A stretch of DNA of 64,000 nucleotides, from positions 868,001 to 932,000 of the forward strand of contig NC_033557.1 of assembly GCF_001680005.1 (NCBI RefSeq), read 5' to 3'. A program made the translations under genes and the position numbers. Below, piece after piece: positions 46,601 through 57,451 of the stretch. The notes below the pieces were generated by a model. It had not been told where the DNA came from, searched no databases, and was given only the letters and a program-made list of their open reading frames with translations. The DNA is from Plasmodium coatneyi. Taxonomy: Eukaryota > Apicomplexa > Aconoidasida > Haemosporida > Plasmodiidae. Numbering within the stretch: position 1 is the stretch's first letter; every line of letters starts with the position of its first letter.

Positions 46601-47835
46601 CTTCTAACATCCCCTTCCTCCTTTCTTTTTCTTTTTTCATTCTTTCTTAATTTCTTACTTAAGTAATATAATTAATAATATTTTTAATGATATTTCTTAC
46701 CTGCTGGAGTTGCTGCTTTCTTCGCCATCTGTTCTTTAATTTTCTCCTCGAGCTTATTCTTGAGATCAGCATCCGTTATTTCTCCGTTCTGCACTTTGTC
46801 CAGTACTTCCGCCAGAGCACTGCTATCCAAAGCTTCATTGTCATCCCCTAAAATCAAGTCTTCATGGTAGTCGTGGGGGAATGTTATTCCTAAGTCTCTT
46901 AGGATTTCTTTGTTTATTTTCTCTTTCCCCTCTGGGCAATTTTTCTTTCCCTGTCCTTGTCCATTTATTCTGTGTAGAGCACTATTCCCTGCACTTACTG
47001 CCTTCACTCCTTTCCATGCGTCCCCCCCTGTGCTATATTCATTTATCCACTTTTGAGCTTTCTCCCATATTAATATTCCACCCATTCCTACACTGCTAAT
47101 ATCTACTTCTTTACATACCTCATAATGATCCCCACTTCCAAAGGCCTTTATATAGCCGTCTGCACCTCCTTTAACATGTGATGCCACATCACCTAACTTA
47201 CAGTGTCGTCCTAACATTCTTGTCATAGTCACTCTTCCAACTAAACACCTAAGATAGGACTGCAATTCTTTTTCCTCTTTACCTTCGTTGTTCTTCCACT
47301 GCTTTAATTTCCACTGCCACCGTATACCACTTTTCCCCTTCCATTCCAACTTTAATCCACCCATCCAGAGGAACATTCTTAATAAAATTTTGCACAACTC
47401 TCTACTTCCCTTATCCTTCAATATATAAGTACCGTCACTGTCGTCCTTCATACCACAGAGATCATTTTCTGTTTGAGTGCTGTCTTCTATGCTTTGCATC
47501 ATGTCCTTAAATAATTCTTCCAACTCTTTCCATATTCGATTCTGCAATGTGAAGGAAAGAAAGGAAAAGTGTATGTGTGTGTGTATGTATTCCCACCCAT
47601 GTGAGCACATCTTACTAATATAAAGAACTTCCTACAACACCACTAGTACACAAATACGTGTATTCCCCCATACACTCCTTTCTTTTCTTCTCTTCCACTT
47701 TTACTCCCTCCCATCTTTTTTTCCTTCCTTCTTTTTTCTTTCCTTTCTTTTCCTTCATACCTTGAAATCTTCGTTCTCCTCTATTCGCCTCACGTTAACC
47801 CACTTTACTAGTAGGTCCACTAATAGACTGGGCAT
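43622..47835 (-). CDS. SICAvar: SICAvar 2, short form lacking the membrane-proximal Cys-rich domain
   Basis: Exons from 5': 47761-47835 (25 residues, LLVDLLVKWVNVRR), 46701-47541 (Cys-rich domain starting NRIWKELEELF, with KILLRMFLWM and LIWEKAQKW), a Pro-rich exon 45210 to about 45387 (STLPPPPPPPPPQKSDAEEK), 44686-44999 (acidic and poly-Ser stalk plus membrane segment YLPLIPSVTGILVMSYLVWK) and the cytoplasmic exon 43622-44113 (YFALLGKTRKRYRRAH, LVKERKPRSTP, repeats of VPKEQVPSLDSWFREED type). Outer junctions agree in phase. I cannot find a phase-consistent acceptor for the Pro-rich exon: its frame is closed by TGA just upstream, and the expected polypyrimidine tract is a purine tract here. 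The CAYWGDKD-type last domain of SICAvar 1 is missing. The gene may be functional in short form or may be a rearranged pseudogene. Confidence 0.75.
44114..44685. repeat. Minisatellite in SICAvar 2 last intron
   Basis: From about 44,220 to 44,525 there are about eleven copies of CTAAAATGCGAAATCCTACA followed by CACACACCC, in degenerate form. Long T-runs follow up to the membrane exon. This is the same unit as in the other two SICAvar genes. Confidence 0.85.
45400..46680. repeat. Repeat-filled region inside SICAvar 2
   Basis: The region between the Pro-rich exon and the Cys-rich exon holds a hairpin (TGCACCCTTTCCAGGGTGCA, 45,485-45,504) and degenerate CCTTGTCCGGTT elements (45,515-45,700). It then has three full copies of a 34-bp repeat (CTTGTCCAGTTACAACCCTT plus GGTCAATTGTCCCC, about 45,705-45,810), telomere-like CCCTAAACC elements (46,010-46,310), and finally CTTCCTTAGACCC tracts. 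The minus-strand frame here is open only as repeat translation. Confidence 0.8.
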
Positions 47836-49400
47836 TTTGAATTTACATTAAGATCATAAAATACACATATATTTTCCATATGAATATTATTATAGAATAT
47901 TCCTATAATAACCAAATAGTTCACTTTTAATTCATGCGCTCCTCTTCTTTCTCTTTTGTTCTTCTTAAAACCTTTGTTTTCCGAACTTTTCTTCCTCTTA
48001 TTTTTTTTCTTTTTTATTACACGCTTCGGGGGTACAAAACCTTAAACAATTAAATACCAGGCAGTATTGCTATTCCTTAACCTAGGAAGACCCTACCCCT
48101 CACACCCCTAACCCTTCATTCTAACACCCTAAGAACCTTCCTGCCAGCACCCCTAAACATTCATTCTAATACCCTTACACCATACCCCCTACCCCCACAC
48201 CCTTAACACACATTCATTGTAATACTCCTAGGAACCTCCCTTCCACCCCTAACACCTCTAAGTGGACCATCCCGCACACCTTTCTTCCTTCTTATATTTT
48301 TCTTCCTTAAACCTTCCTTGTTTACACCTTCCTTCTTTACACTTATTCCATAACTTCCTTTTTCTTTTTAAAACTTCCTTTTTTACTTAAATCTTCTCTT
48401 ATTCCTTAAGCCTTCCTTCATTACACCTTAAATCTTCCTTCCTTTACACCTTAAAACTTCCTTCCTTACACCTTCCACCCACATACTACCCATAAGTACA
48501 CCCCCCTGCACACTTTCCTCGCTTCCTTCCTTTTTTTTTTTTTTTTTTTTTTGTTTTATTTTTTTTCCTTTTTTTTTCTTCTTTTCTTCTTCCTTAAACT
48601 TTCCTTCTTTATATCTTAAAACTTTCTTCCTTACACCTTCGTTCCTTACGCCTTAAATCTTCCTTCTTTACAACTTTCTTCTCTTTACGCAGTTTCTTCT
48701 TCTTTTTTTCTTTCTTTCCTTAAAACTTCCTTAAAACCTACCACCTCTAAGTGCAGTATCGTGCACACTTCCTTAAACATACATCTTCATTCTTTTTTTT
48801 TTCTTTTTCTTCAATTCCATATGCTTTTTTTTTTTTCTTCTTCTTTAAAAATAAAATGAGCAATCTTCCCCTTCCACCCTAACACCCAATTTTGCACCCC
48901 GCTGCACACCTTCCTCCCTTCAATTTTTTTTTTTTTTTTTTTTCTTTTTTTTTTGTACTTAAAGGAAGTCACCTTCCTTCAACCCTAACACTCCTCCTCA
49001 GGTGCGCCCTTCTGCTCACTTCCCCTAACAACCTTCCCTTCCAACCACCCCTAACACAACCTTCCTTCCACCTACGACCACCCTTAACAACCCACCTACG
49101 ACCACCCTTAACAACCCACCTACGACCACCCTTAACAACCCACCTACGACCCTACGACCGCGAAGAACCTTCCTTCCACGAATCAACCCTAACAACGTTC
49201 CTTCCACTCTACCACCTAACAACCCACCTACCATCCACCACCCTAACAATCTACCTACCCACTTACCACCTAACAACCTTCCTTTCACGCCAAACAAAGG
49301 TTCTCCTTTATCCCAAACAATGGTTCTCCTTTATCCCAAACAATGGTTCACATTCCCCAAAATAACGGTTCTCCTTCCACCCCAAACGACGGTTCAATAC
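47836..49400. repeat. Composite repeat region between SICAvar 2 and the two-TM gene
   Basis: After AT-rich sequence (47,840-47,990) the composite unit seen at 5.4 and 6.2 kb appears again (ATTACACGCTTCGGGGGTAC, then GCAGTATTGCTATTCCTTAA, about 48,015-48,110). Pyrimidine-rich arrays follow to 49,290, including four copies of AACCCACCTACGACCACCCT. A repeat of about 24 bp, CCCAAACAATGGTTCTCCTT, runs from about 49,295 to 49,395. No gene was found. Confidence 0.7.
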
Positions 49401-49403
49401 TGT

Positions 49404-49510
49404 TCAGTGTAGTTCGACACGGTTCCGTAACGGTCCGTAACGATTACTAAAGCTTTTGTAGCTATTTGTAGCGGTTCTGTAACGATTTTTAGCAGTTTTG
49501 TAACGGTTCC
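49404..49510. repeat. GTAACGGTTC-type short repeat
   Basis: Degenerate copies of a unit of about 14-20 bp with the core GTAACGGTTC or GTAACGATTT (49,425-49,510) lie directly after the stop of the two-TM gene on the minus strand. Confidence 0.6.
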
Positions 49511-50491
49511 TTAAGCGTTCCAATTCGTACCTAATTTTACGCTCAAAAGAATACATACCATAAAAGCAACAATGGCAAAACCACTTTGCATCCACGAGTA
49601 TGGTGGTGGTGGACCACCTATGGAAAGTGCAAGAATCAAACCCACACAACACAAAGCAAAAAAATACAACACAGAAATGGTCAATATGAGAGGAGACCGC
49701 AATGCTCCCCCTGTTCTTGTCCATAATCTTCTTTTTATAGCATACAATATTTTATTAAAAAACCCTCTAGGTCGAACTCCCTTAGGATGGAATTCCCTGG
49801 GTTGAAATTCTCTTTGTTGGAATAACACTTCTCTTCTTCCATTCTGTGTTCCATTTTTTATATATGGTGTTGTTGAATAATCATCATAATGATAATCATT
49901 ATTTCGCTCCTCAAAGAAACTATCCATGGAACTGTCCATGGAGGAACTTCTCTCGATGGAGCAAGTGCTGTCCATGGAACTCCTATCCATGGAACTGCAT
50001 CTTGTGGACAGTGAATGAATACTTTCCATGGAATCTCTGTCAATGGAAGAATTGCTGTCCATGGAGGAGGAACTGTTGTCCAAAGAACAAGTGCTGCCCA
50101 AAGAGCGGTCTATTGCACCGGAGTGGCAACGGTTGTTCCAAGAGGGGTGATAGGAAGCACCATCATTATCCATTTTGGGACATCCATTTTTACCATTGTT
50201 ACCACTTCTTGCTGCATGGAATCGGTGAAATAATTTTTTATCGTTTTGATCAAAGAGGCCGCCTATTCTTTCCTTCGGTAAAGGGACAACGTCATCGTTG
50301 TTGTTGTTTGATGTACCATCATCACCACTCAACTTGGATTTTAGTGCTTTTACACCACTTTCTTGTTTTAATTGTGTTCTTACACCTCCAACAAAGGTGG
50401 ACGTGCCAAAGGGGGTACTTTTTTCCTTCCTCTGTTCAGTTCCTGTCACACTGGCACCATAGTGTGATAATGATGTGCTTATTGCACACAC
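49511..50491 (-). CDS. Unrecognised protein, C-terminal exon with two membrane segments
   Basis: The frame of 326 codons follows a good acceptor (TTTTTTTTTAG) and begins VCAISTSLSHYG without an ATG, so a first exon upstream on the minus strand is expected. I could not place that exon. The N-terminal half is hydrophilic with an Asn/Asp stretch (SNNNNDD) and a repeated SMDS/SIDRS region (SSSMDSNSSIDRDSMES and onward). Then come QQREFQPREFHPKGVRPRGF and two hydrophobic segments, LILTISVLYFFALCCVGLIL and SGFAIVAFMVCILLSV, separated by GGPPPPY. No RxLxE/Q/D export motif is visible. It could belong to one of the lineage's exported two-membrane families; I do not recognise it. It is neither KIR nor SICA. 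Confidence 0.65.
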   Translation of the reverse strand: MCAISTSLSHYGASVTGTEQRKEKSTPFGTSTFVGGVRTQLKQESGVKALKSKLSGDDGTSNNNNDDVVPLPKERIGGLFDQNDKKLFHRFHAARSGNNGKNGCPKMDNDGASYHPSWNNRCHSGAIDRSLGSTCSLDNSSSSMDSNSSIDRDSMESIHSLSTRCSSMDRSSMDSTCSIERSSSMDSSMDSFFEERNNDYHYDDYSTTPYIKNGTQNGRREVLFQQREFQPREFHPKGVRPRGFFNKILYAIKRRLWTRTGGALRSPLILTISVLYFFALCCVGLILALSIGGPPPPYSWMQSGFAIVAFMVCILLSVKLGTNWNA

Positions 50492-50505
50492 CTAAAAAAA
50501 AAGAG

Positions 50506-51806
50506 GTTGTTAGGGGATGGTTGGTGGAAGGAAGGTTATTATGGTGGTGGAAATTTTTTTTTCTTCTCTTTTTTTTTTCAATTTTTATTAAAAAGGAAAA
50601 ACGTTAATCATGATGAAAATGTATGTGTATGTATGTGTGCATCACAAATTTTTTAATATAGGTGCGTAACAGGTGCTGTTCTTATTTTACATGGTGGTGA
50701 TGGTTAGGATATGGCTCCCACAAGAATAGGGTACAGGTGAGTAGTAAATATTTTGTAGGGAAGGGTGCCATTTTGCTTTGCTTTTTTTTTGCTTTGTTTC
50801 TCTTTTTTTTTTTATTTTTATTTTTTCTTCTTTTTTTTTTATTTACTTCCTTTTTTCGAGCGTGTGTACAAATATATATTTTTAAAGGAACTAAGTAATT
50901 AAAATGTACATAATACTAATTAATGCAAAAGTTATGATAATAATTTGAAGCAAGAGAGACATGGTTTTTAGTTACATTCTATACAATTTATGACGATAAC
51001 ATCCTTAATAATCATATTCCCTTTTATGAGAAAAAAAAAAAAGAGAATGTTACACTCCCTCTCCCATACCTTAACACACTTCCCTCTAACGGTGTAATAG
51101 GTGTATATTACGCACATTTCAAAGGGTAAAATGTTATGTATATGTGCATGTTGGCACTCAAAATTTTTTTTATTATTTTAATTTCGATTTAATGATGGGT
51201 ATAAAGTATTTAAAGAAAAAAAATGAATTATACCTTTCGTATAGGTTGAATAAATGGAATTCCTTTTTTTTAGGTGTGTTGTGTGTGTGGAGGGGGTGTA
51301 AAGGGGGCGAAATTTGTTCTTTTTTAGGTGTGTAGGGGTGGTTGGTGGAAGGAAGGTAAGGAAGAAAAAAAGTAGAAAGAAGGTATAAAGAAGGAAGGAA
51401 AAAGAAAGAATGAAAAGAAAGAAAAGAAAGAAAGTAAGAAAGAAAAGAAATGAAGAAGAAATGGATCAAAGAAGAAGAGGGGAGAAGAAGGGGATAAAAA
51501 TGTAAGAAAAAAATTACTTTTATTATTATTATTATTATTGAGGCACTATTAAAAGAAAGGAATGTGTATTATAAAAACAGTGTTGTTAGTGTGGTGTGTA
51601 TATATATCTTTCTTCCTATATAGTGAATGCAATCTTTTTATATATATTATACCCTTTCTTTTCATTTAATAAATACATACTACTTTATAAGGAATATGTA
51701 TAAATATACATAAGGAAGAACAGCACAGACACAACTTCCAATATAAACTTAATATATACATATATACAAGGGAAGAATAAGCACACATCTGCACATATAT
51801 CAAACC
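50506..51806. other. Spacer upstream of KIR K and of the two-TM gene
   Basis: A divergent intergenic region with T-runs, a purine tract of AAAGAAAGAAAG type (about 51,390-51,460), and AT-rich sequence. The missing first exon of the two-TM gene should lie in the first kilobase. No clear candidate with matching phase was found. Confidence 0.5.
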
Positions 51807-53333
51807 ATGTCAGAAACCGCACCGGCAGAATACTTGACGGTTACATTCTTTTTGAGAATGAATATATATAAGTGTAGAACGAACAATAATGCACGTAGAA
51901 TGTATTAAAAATAAAAATAAAAGAATATACGAAGAAAGCATATGTATACATGTTGCCCGCCACCTCTACAGAAGGACAATTTGGAGAACTTAGATTCGAA
52001 GATCCGTTTCTACAATAACGTACAGGGGGAAAGCGTGAATTGTGAGTTAGAGGCTCAGAAGGAAGCAGCGAAGGCCAAATTAAAGTCATGCAGAGAAATT
52101 CAAAATAACATCGACGACATTGTGAAGGGTCTATGTTTTGTATCTTCCAAAAAGAGGGACGCAAATAAGGAGGACGAAACGGAAGAATCATTTCGCAATG
52201 CACTTTGTCATTTTTTATATTATTGGTTAGGTGAATTAGTGTGGGAGAAGGGCAATAATGTTTTGAGTGGCACTACATTTTTAAGAGTTATGGATGAAAT
52301 TTATGACGCATTGGAGCAATTTGGTGTTGAGAAGAATTGTAAAAATATGTACAAAGACAATAGTAACATCACTAAGGATCTATTCCAAAAAAGAAGAACT
52401 GCGTTCGACTTTTCTTTTGACTGTAAAAATATAAAGGACCTTCTAGCATCTCATCACAACTCCTGTGATGAAACATATTACCAACATCTTGAAAAAGCTA
52501 AAAAAGCATTTGGTGATGTAAGTGCAGATTGTTACGGCAAAATCGACCTCTATTGTACCGAATTCAAAAATACCTATGAAACGAAAAACAACAACAACAA
52601 CAATGATAAAAACCCACTCACTCTAAAAAAAGGCGGAACGCAGTCATCAGGGGGAACTGCATACTATGAGAACGTTCAATTAGAATTAAATTATGCCCCA
52701 CCTAAAAGTAACACAGCAATGACCGCCACCATTTCGTCTATATTTTCTATAGGAGCACTTGGATTCGCTGCTTCTCTTTTATATAAGGTAAGTAATAACT
52801 ACAATTACCATTATAATTACCACTATAATAGAGCAATATATAAATGTATATATGTATATGCACCTACACATATGTTCATATATATATATAACATATATAT
52901 ACATATGTCCATACATATATATGTATGTATATATATGTACATACATATATATATAATTATATACATACAGTATATATATGGAATATATGTGTACATAGTC
53001 CCCCCCCTTTTTTTCTTCCCTTTCTTCATTCAGTACGGTCTTTTACCCCCTTGGTTTAGTAACCATTCTTCAGGAAATGAAGGAGGAGGAACAAGGAGGA
53101 ACAATAGAAGTAACACAAGAAAAGGAAGTTCCGTCCGAAGGGACCTCGACACATTAACAACAGCAGACAGTTCAACAATATATTCCACCGAGTATTCCAC
53201 AACAGCAGACTTCTCCACAACAAATTCCATGTTAGATGGAGCATCTACCATATTTGAAGGGCCACTCAATGGAAGAAGAAAGGCAAATACGCCAAATAAG
53301 CGGAAGAGGAATATACATTACCATTCCATGTAA
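51807..53333 (+). CDS. kir: KIR K variant antigen
   Basis: Exons 51807-51839 (MSETAPAEYLT), 51972-52787 and 53034-53333, phase 0; 382 residues. Exon 2 begins KDNLENLDSKIRFYNNVQGE and contains CHFLYYWLGE and FDFSFDCKNI. A run of Asn and the stalk AYYENVQLELNYAP match KIR D, including KNPLTL. The membrane segment is SSIFSIGALGFAASLLYK. The tail starts YGLLPPWFSNHSSGNEGG, has STIYSTEYSTTAD repeats and ends NIHYHSM. Exon 1 is almost the same as that of KIR M. No break is seen. Confidence 0.9.
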
Positions 53334-54312
53334 TGTAACAGACATTGTGGAATATAGCATTGAATGAATAGGTGCCCTTTGGAGGGACATAAATAACTGC
53401 AGAACTCATACAGTGTGAAAAGAGTAAATTGGCATTTATCTTTTTTAACTCTTTTTCTTTTCGTTGCATTTCTTTTTTTATTTCCTTTTTACTATTTCTT
53501 TCCTTTCCGTTTCTTTAAAAAGGACTAATATAAATCTTTCTATGTTGTAGTCGCCCCCCCCCCCCCCCCCCCGCCTTTTTTTTTTCATTTATCATATGAT
53601 TGTACACGCTCTTCTTTTATTACATATGCACAAATGTAAACACTTAGAAGGGAGAAGGAAGAAAAGGAATGCTCCACATATATATGTAAACTATACAATA
53701 TTTGTACTAGCAATTTTTTTTTTTAAATGAACAACCACTTCTACTCCCCCCCCCTTTTAAGAAATAACAATAAAACATAAAATAAATAGTGCATGTACTG
53801 AAATTGTACATTTAAAAAAAAAAGAAAAAATTACGTTCCCTCCATATATGTATACATAACAATTAAGTGGTATGATTAATAATATAATGCTTCGAACTAA
53901 TACCTATCATGCAATATAATAGAATATATTAGGAAATAATGTATGGGCGGAGTGAAAAATTTTTGAATATTTTTTTTTTTCGTCGTATATTTTTTGTAGT
54001 ACACTACACTTTGTTCGTACTTTTTTTGGTTAAGGGAAATAATTTTTCATAATGATTTTGGATGCACATGCACATACATACATATGCACATGTAGAATGT
54101 GTATACGATGTATTGTTATTTTTATTTGATAAATTAGAAGGAATGTGTATACTAACTGGAAGGAAGAACATGAGAAATGGTGATATTCTCCCATATTCAT
54201 AATATAGGGACGGGGTGAATTCTTACATATATATGTTCTACATGAATATATATGAGCAACAACGCATATTCTAACATAAATGCTCTATATATGAAGAATG
54301 TACATGTGAACA
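53334..54312. other. AT-rich spacer between KIR K and KIR L
   Basis: The KIR 3' motif (ACATAAATAACTGCAGAACT, ATACAGTGTGAAAAG) lies at about 53,389-53,424. A C-run of 17 is at about 53,555-53,571. Beyond that the DNA is AT-rich up to the KIR L start, with no gene. Confidence 0.55.
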
Positions 54313-55726
54313 ATGCCCGAACCAGCAAAAGGAGCACCGAAAACATTAACGGTTAACTTTCTCCCCTACTTGAATTGTGTGTATACACACATATACATAT
54401 GTCCACATATATATACATATACCTATATATACGTATAAGTATATATATGTAAATCATACTTCCTTCCACTTGCACATATAGAACGAACAGTTGAAGACTC
54501 TACCCTCAAGAGTAAAGTATAATGAATTGAATGGGATCGAAACTCCGTGCAAAGCCACTGCACTTGCGGGAGTCCCATCACAGGAAGTGTACGAATTAAA
54601 GCAGGCATTAACAAGTTATGATAGGGTTAGGGACTATGCAGATAACATTGTAAAAGCTTGGTGTGAAATACATAAAAACAAGGGAGTCACCACGTCCAAT
54701 GATGAATGGTGTTATTGGTTCTATTTTTGGGTAGGAGATATAGTGTCTGACAATTTAGGGAAGGAGGATAGTAAATTCCAGGATGTTATGCATAAGATCT
54801 ATGATGAACTGAAAAAATTGAAGGAACCAAACGTTGTCCATAAGTGCAAAAATATGTGCACAAAGAACATTGACAAAAACACTTTCAACAAAATAAAACT
54901 AGCATATGATTATACTCAGGACCACAGTAAAATAAAGAACCAATTAGGAGAAACTAATCCTGAAAAGACGCCCTGTCAAGAAGTGTATTGGAAACACCTC
55001 AAGGATGGTTATGCAGCTTATGATGAAATATGTGGGAAATGTACACAGGGAACTCCTACTAATCCATGTTGTACCGAATTCAAGGACATATGTAAGAATT
55101 ACAGGAGAAAGAAGCTGGAGGAATTAAAATGTACTCTAATAAGTACATCTAGGGCAAGCGAAGAACAACACGATGCACCCTCCCCTGGTGGAAGAACCAA
55201 CAGCATTGCTGCCGTGTCTACTATACTTCCCACTACTGCAGTAGGATTCGGAATCTCATCCTTTTTCTTATATAAAGTAAGTACACAACAATTACAATTA
55301 TAATTACAATAGAAGAAATATACACACATATATATATATATATATGTAGATATATATATGTATATGTATACATGTATACATATATATATAATGTATAGTA
55401 CATATTTCCACCCCCTCCCTTCTCACAATTTTCAGTACGGTCTCTTACCCTCTTGGTTTGGTAACCGCACTTCTGGAAATGGCAACAGCGGAGGAAGAAG
55501 AAACACAAGAAAAAAAGGATCTACCAGGAGCAAATTCGACGACACATTAACAGCAGATAGTTCAACAGAATATTCCTCCACACTTGGTTCGACGATAGGT
55601 GACGATTCCACAACAGATGGAACATCTACCGTATTTGGTGGGACACCGCCACTCAGAAGAACAGCAGCAGGAACAAATAACAGAAGGAACGGGCATAATA
55701 GAAATATACGTTACCAACGTATTTAA
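54313..55726 (+). CDS. kir: KIR L variant antigen
   Basis: Exons 54313-54351 (MPEPAKGAPKTLT), 54482-55276 and 55436-55726, phase 0; 374 residues. Exon 2 opens NEQLKTLPSRVKYNELNG, closely like KIR E, and contains CYWFYFWVGD and YDYTQDHSKI. A Cys pair region (CGKCTQGTPTNPCC) comes before the stalk. The membrane segment is PTTAVGFGISSFFLYK. The tail starts YGLLPSWFGNRTSGNGNSGG and ends RNIRYQRI. The sequence just before the ATG (GTACATGTGAACAATG) resembles the KIR E start region, supporting recent common descent of the two. Confidence 0.9.
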
Positions 55727-57451
55727 TGCACCATCGTATATAACGCTCCTATACCCATTCAAATTATGAATAATGTGTAATGTTTTTCCCTTCCCTTCCC
55801 CCACCAGCAACATTATAATAACTTACAATGTGGAGTCCGTTATCAACATCAATAATTTATGGAAATGTGTGTACAATGTATTCCTTCCTACATATTAAGA
55901 AAAAAAGGAAAAAATGAAAAAAAGGAATAAAATAAAATGAAAAAATAGAATAAAATGAATGGGATAATTGAATATATATGTGCAGAAAATATAATCTACA
56001 TTAAAAGAAAAGGAAAGAGGATGGAGTGTTACGCTGCTCAAATAGTATACATAATGAATGTGCACATTTCCTGCTAAATGAGATGTTCATGTTGTACGTG
56101 TTGAAAGAAAAAAAAAAAAAAAGTAAAAATAATAATAAAAAATTCGCTTATTACTTCTTCCCTATTATGTGTGTTATTTTTAATTTCACTCTTTTATTTT
56201 TCCTTTTCTTTTCTTTTTTTTCCTTCCTACATTTGTATGTTTTTGAATAACTCCCTGCATCAAGGGAAAATATATTCCAAACGCAGGAGTGAGAAAAAAA
56301 CAAGAAAAAAAGTGCTGATGCACTTCTCAAAAGTATATTTACTTATAAAAAAAAAAAAAAAAATTTTTTAATGAACATATATTTTGGATCTACAGTAAAA
56401 GGGGAATGTAATCAACAGGTGCATGATATGAAAATTCCTTTTTTTTTTTTTAACATATATTAATTACATATTAACATGAATCTTTTTAATAAAATGAAAG
56501 AAGAGGAGAAAAATAAAAAATAAAAAGTCAAAAAAATTAAAAATAAGGGTGTATTAATATATAAAATATCATGTGTGTTACAAAAAAAAAGGAAGGAAGG
56601 ACGGTTAGCTCAAATGGCACACAATGCACATTCCTCATATAAATAAGCTAAAATAATGCTCATCAGAATAAAAAAAAAAAAAATAAAGGAGTGGACATTA
56701 TTATTATAACTAAACCATCATAAATGTACATGAAAAAAAGGAGGGCAGGAAGAGGAAAAACGCTCTCTGCGCACATACATATATATGAACTATTATTTTG
56801 GTATTTATCCATAAGTTATCAAAAAGCACACTTTTCATAATAATAACAATAATAATAATAGTAAAACTCATAATGTAATAAATGATGCATGTTCAAATTT
56901 TTTGGTAAACGGAAAATTGTGCCCTCCCACCCTATGTACGTACTGACGGAAGCGTGCGCGTGCTCGTGCACAAAGAACGATAATAATAATATGATGTTAT
57001 GAATAATTACCTATAGCACAATAATACAATAAATATAGGGGAGAAGTGAGGATTCCTTCTTTTCCTCCTTAGACCCCTTCCTTCCCTTCGGTAGATCCTT
57101 CCTTTTCATTTAGTTGTTCTTATATATATTTTGCTGTTCTTATATATATATATTTTTTTTTTTTGTGTTCTTGCCTTTTGTACTTTAATAATAAGGGGAG
57201 AAAGAGAAAGTGAAATAATTCGACATACATACATATGTATGTATAATAAGGTATTATTCCTTGAAAAATGAGGAATATGTGTATTACTAAAGAAACAGGA
57301 GCTACGTAGGTATTCGCTCATGTTTATTTTTTTTTTTTGTGTACTGTACAAAAAATTTTCACACTTTTCTTCAACATATATAAACACCCTTTAGAACAAT
57401 TTTATGACATATATGAAAATATATACATCTTTGCACATATGAACCATAAAA
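55727..57451. other. Intergenic region, homologous to 39.5-41.0 kb
   Basis: It carries the KIR 3' block (TTGTATGTTTTTGAATAACTC at about 56,233), two dispersed GCTCAAAT elements (56,037 and 56,610), A-runs, and an ATAATAACAATAATAATAAT tract followed by CTCATAATGTAATAA (about 56,838-56,882). The order matches the region upstream of KIR J. No gene was found. Confidence 0.65.

Noticed and set aside
50890..50961. Hydrophobic micro-ORF (starting MSLLLQIIII) as the signal exon of the two-TM gene
   Set aside because: Position and hydrophobicity fit, but no donor in phase 0 matches the acceptor at 50,491-50,492.
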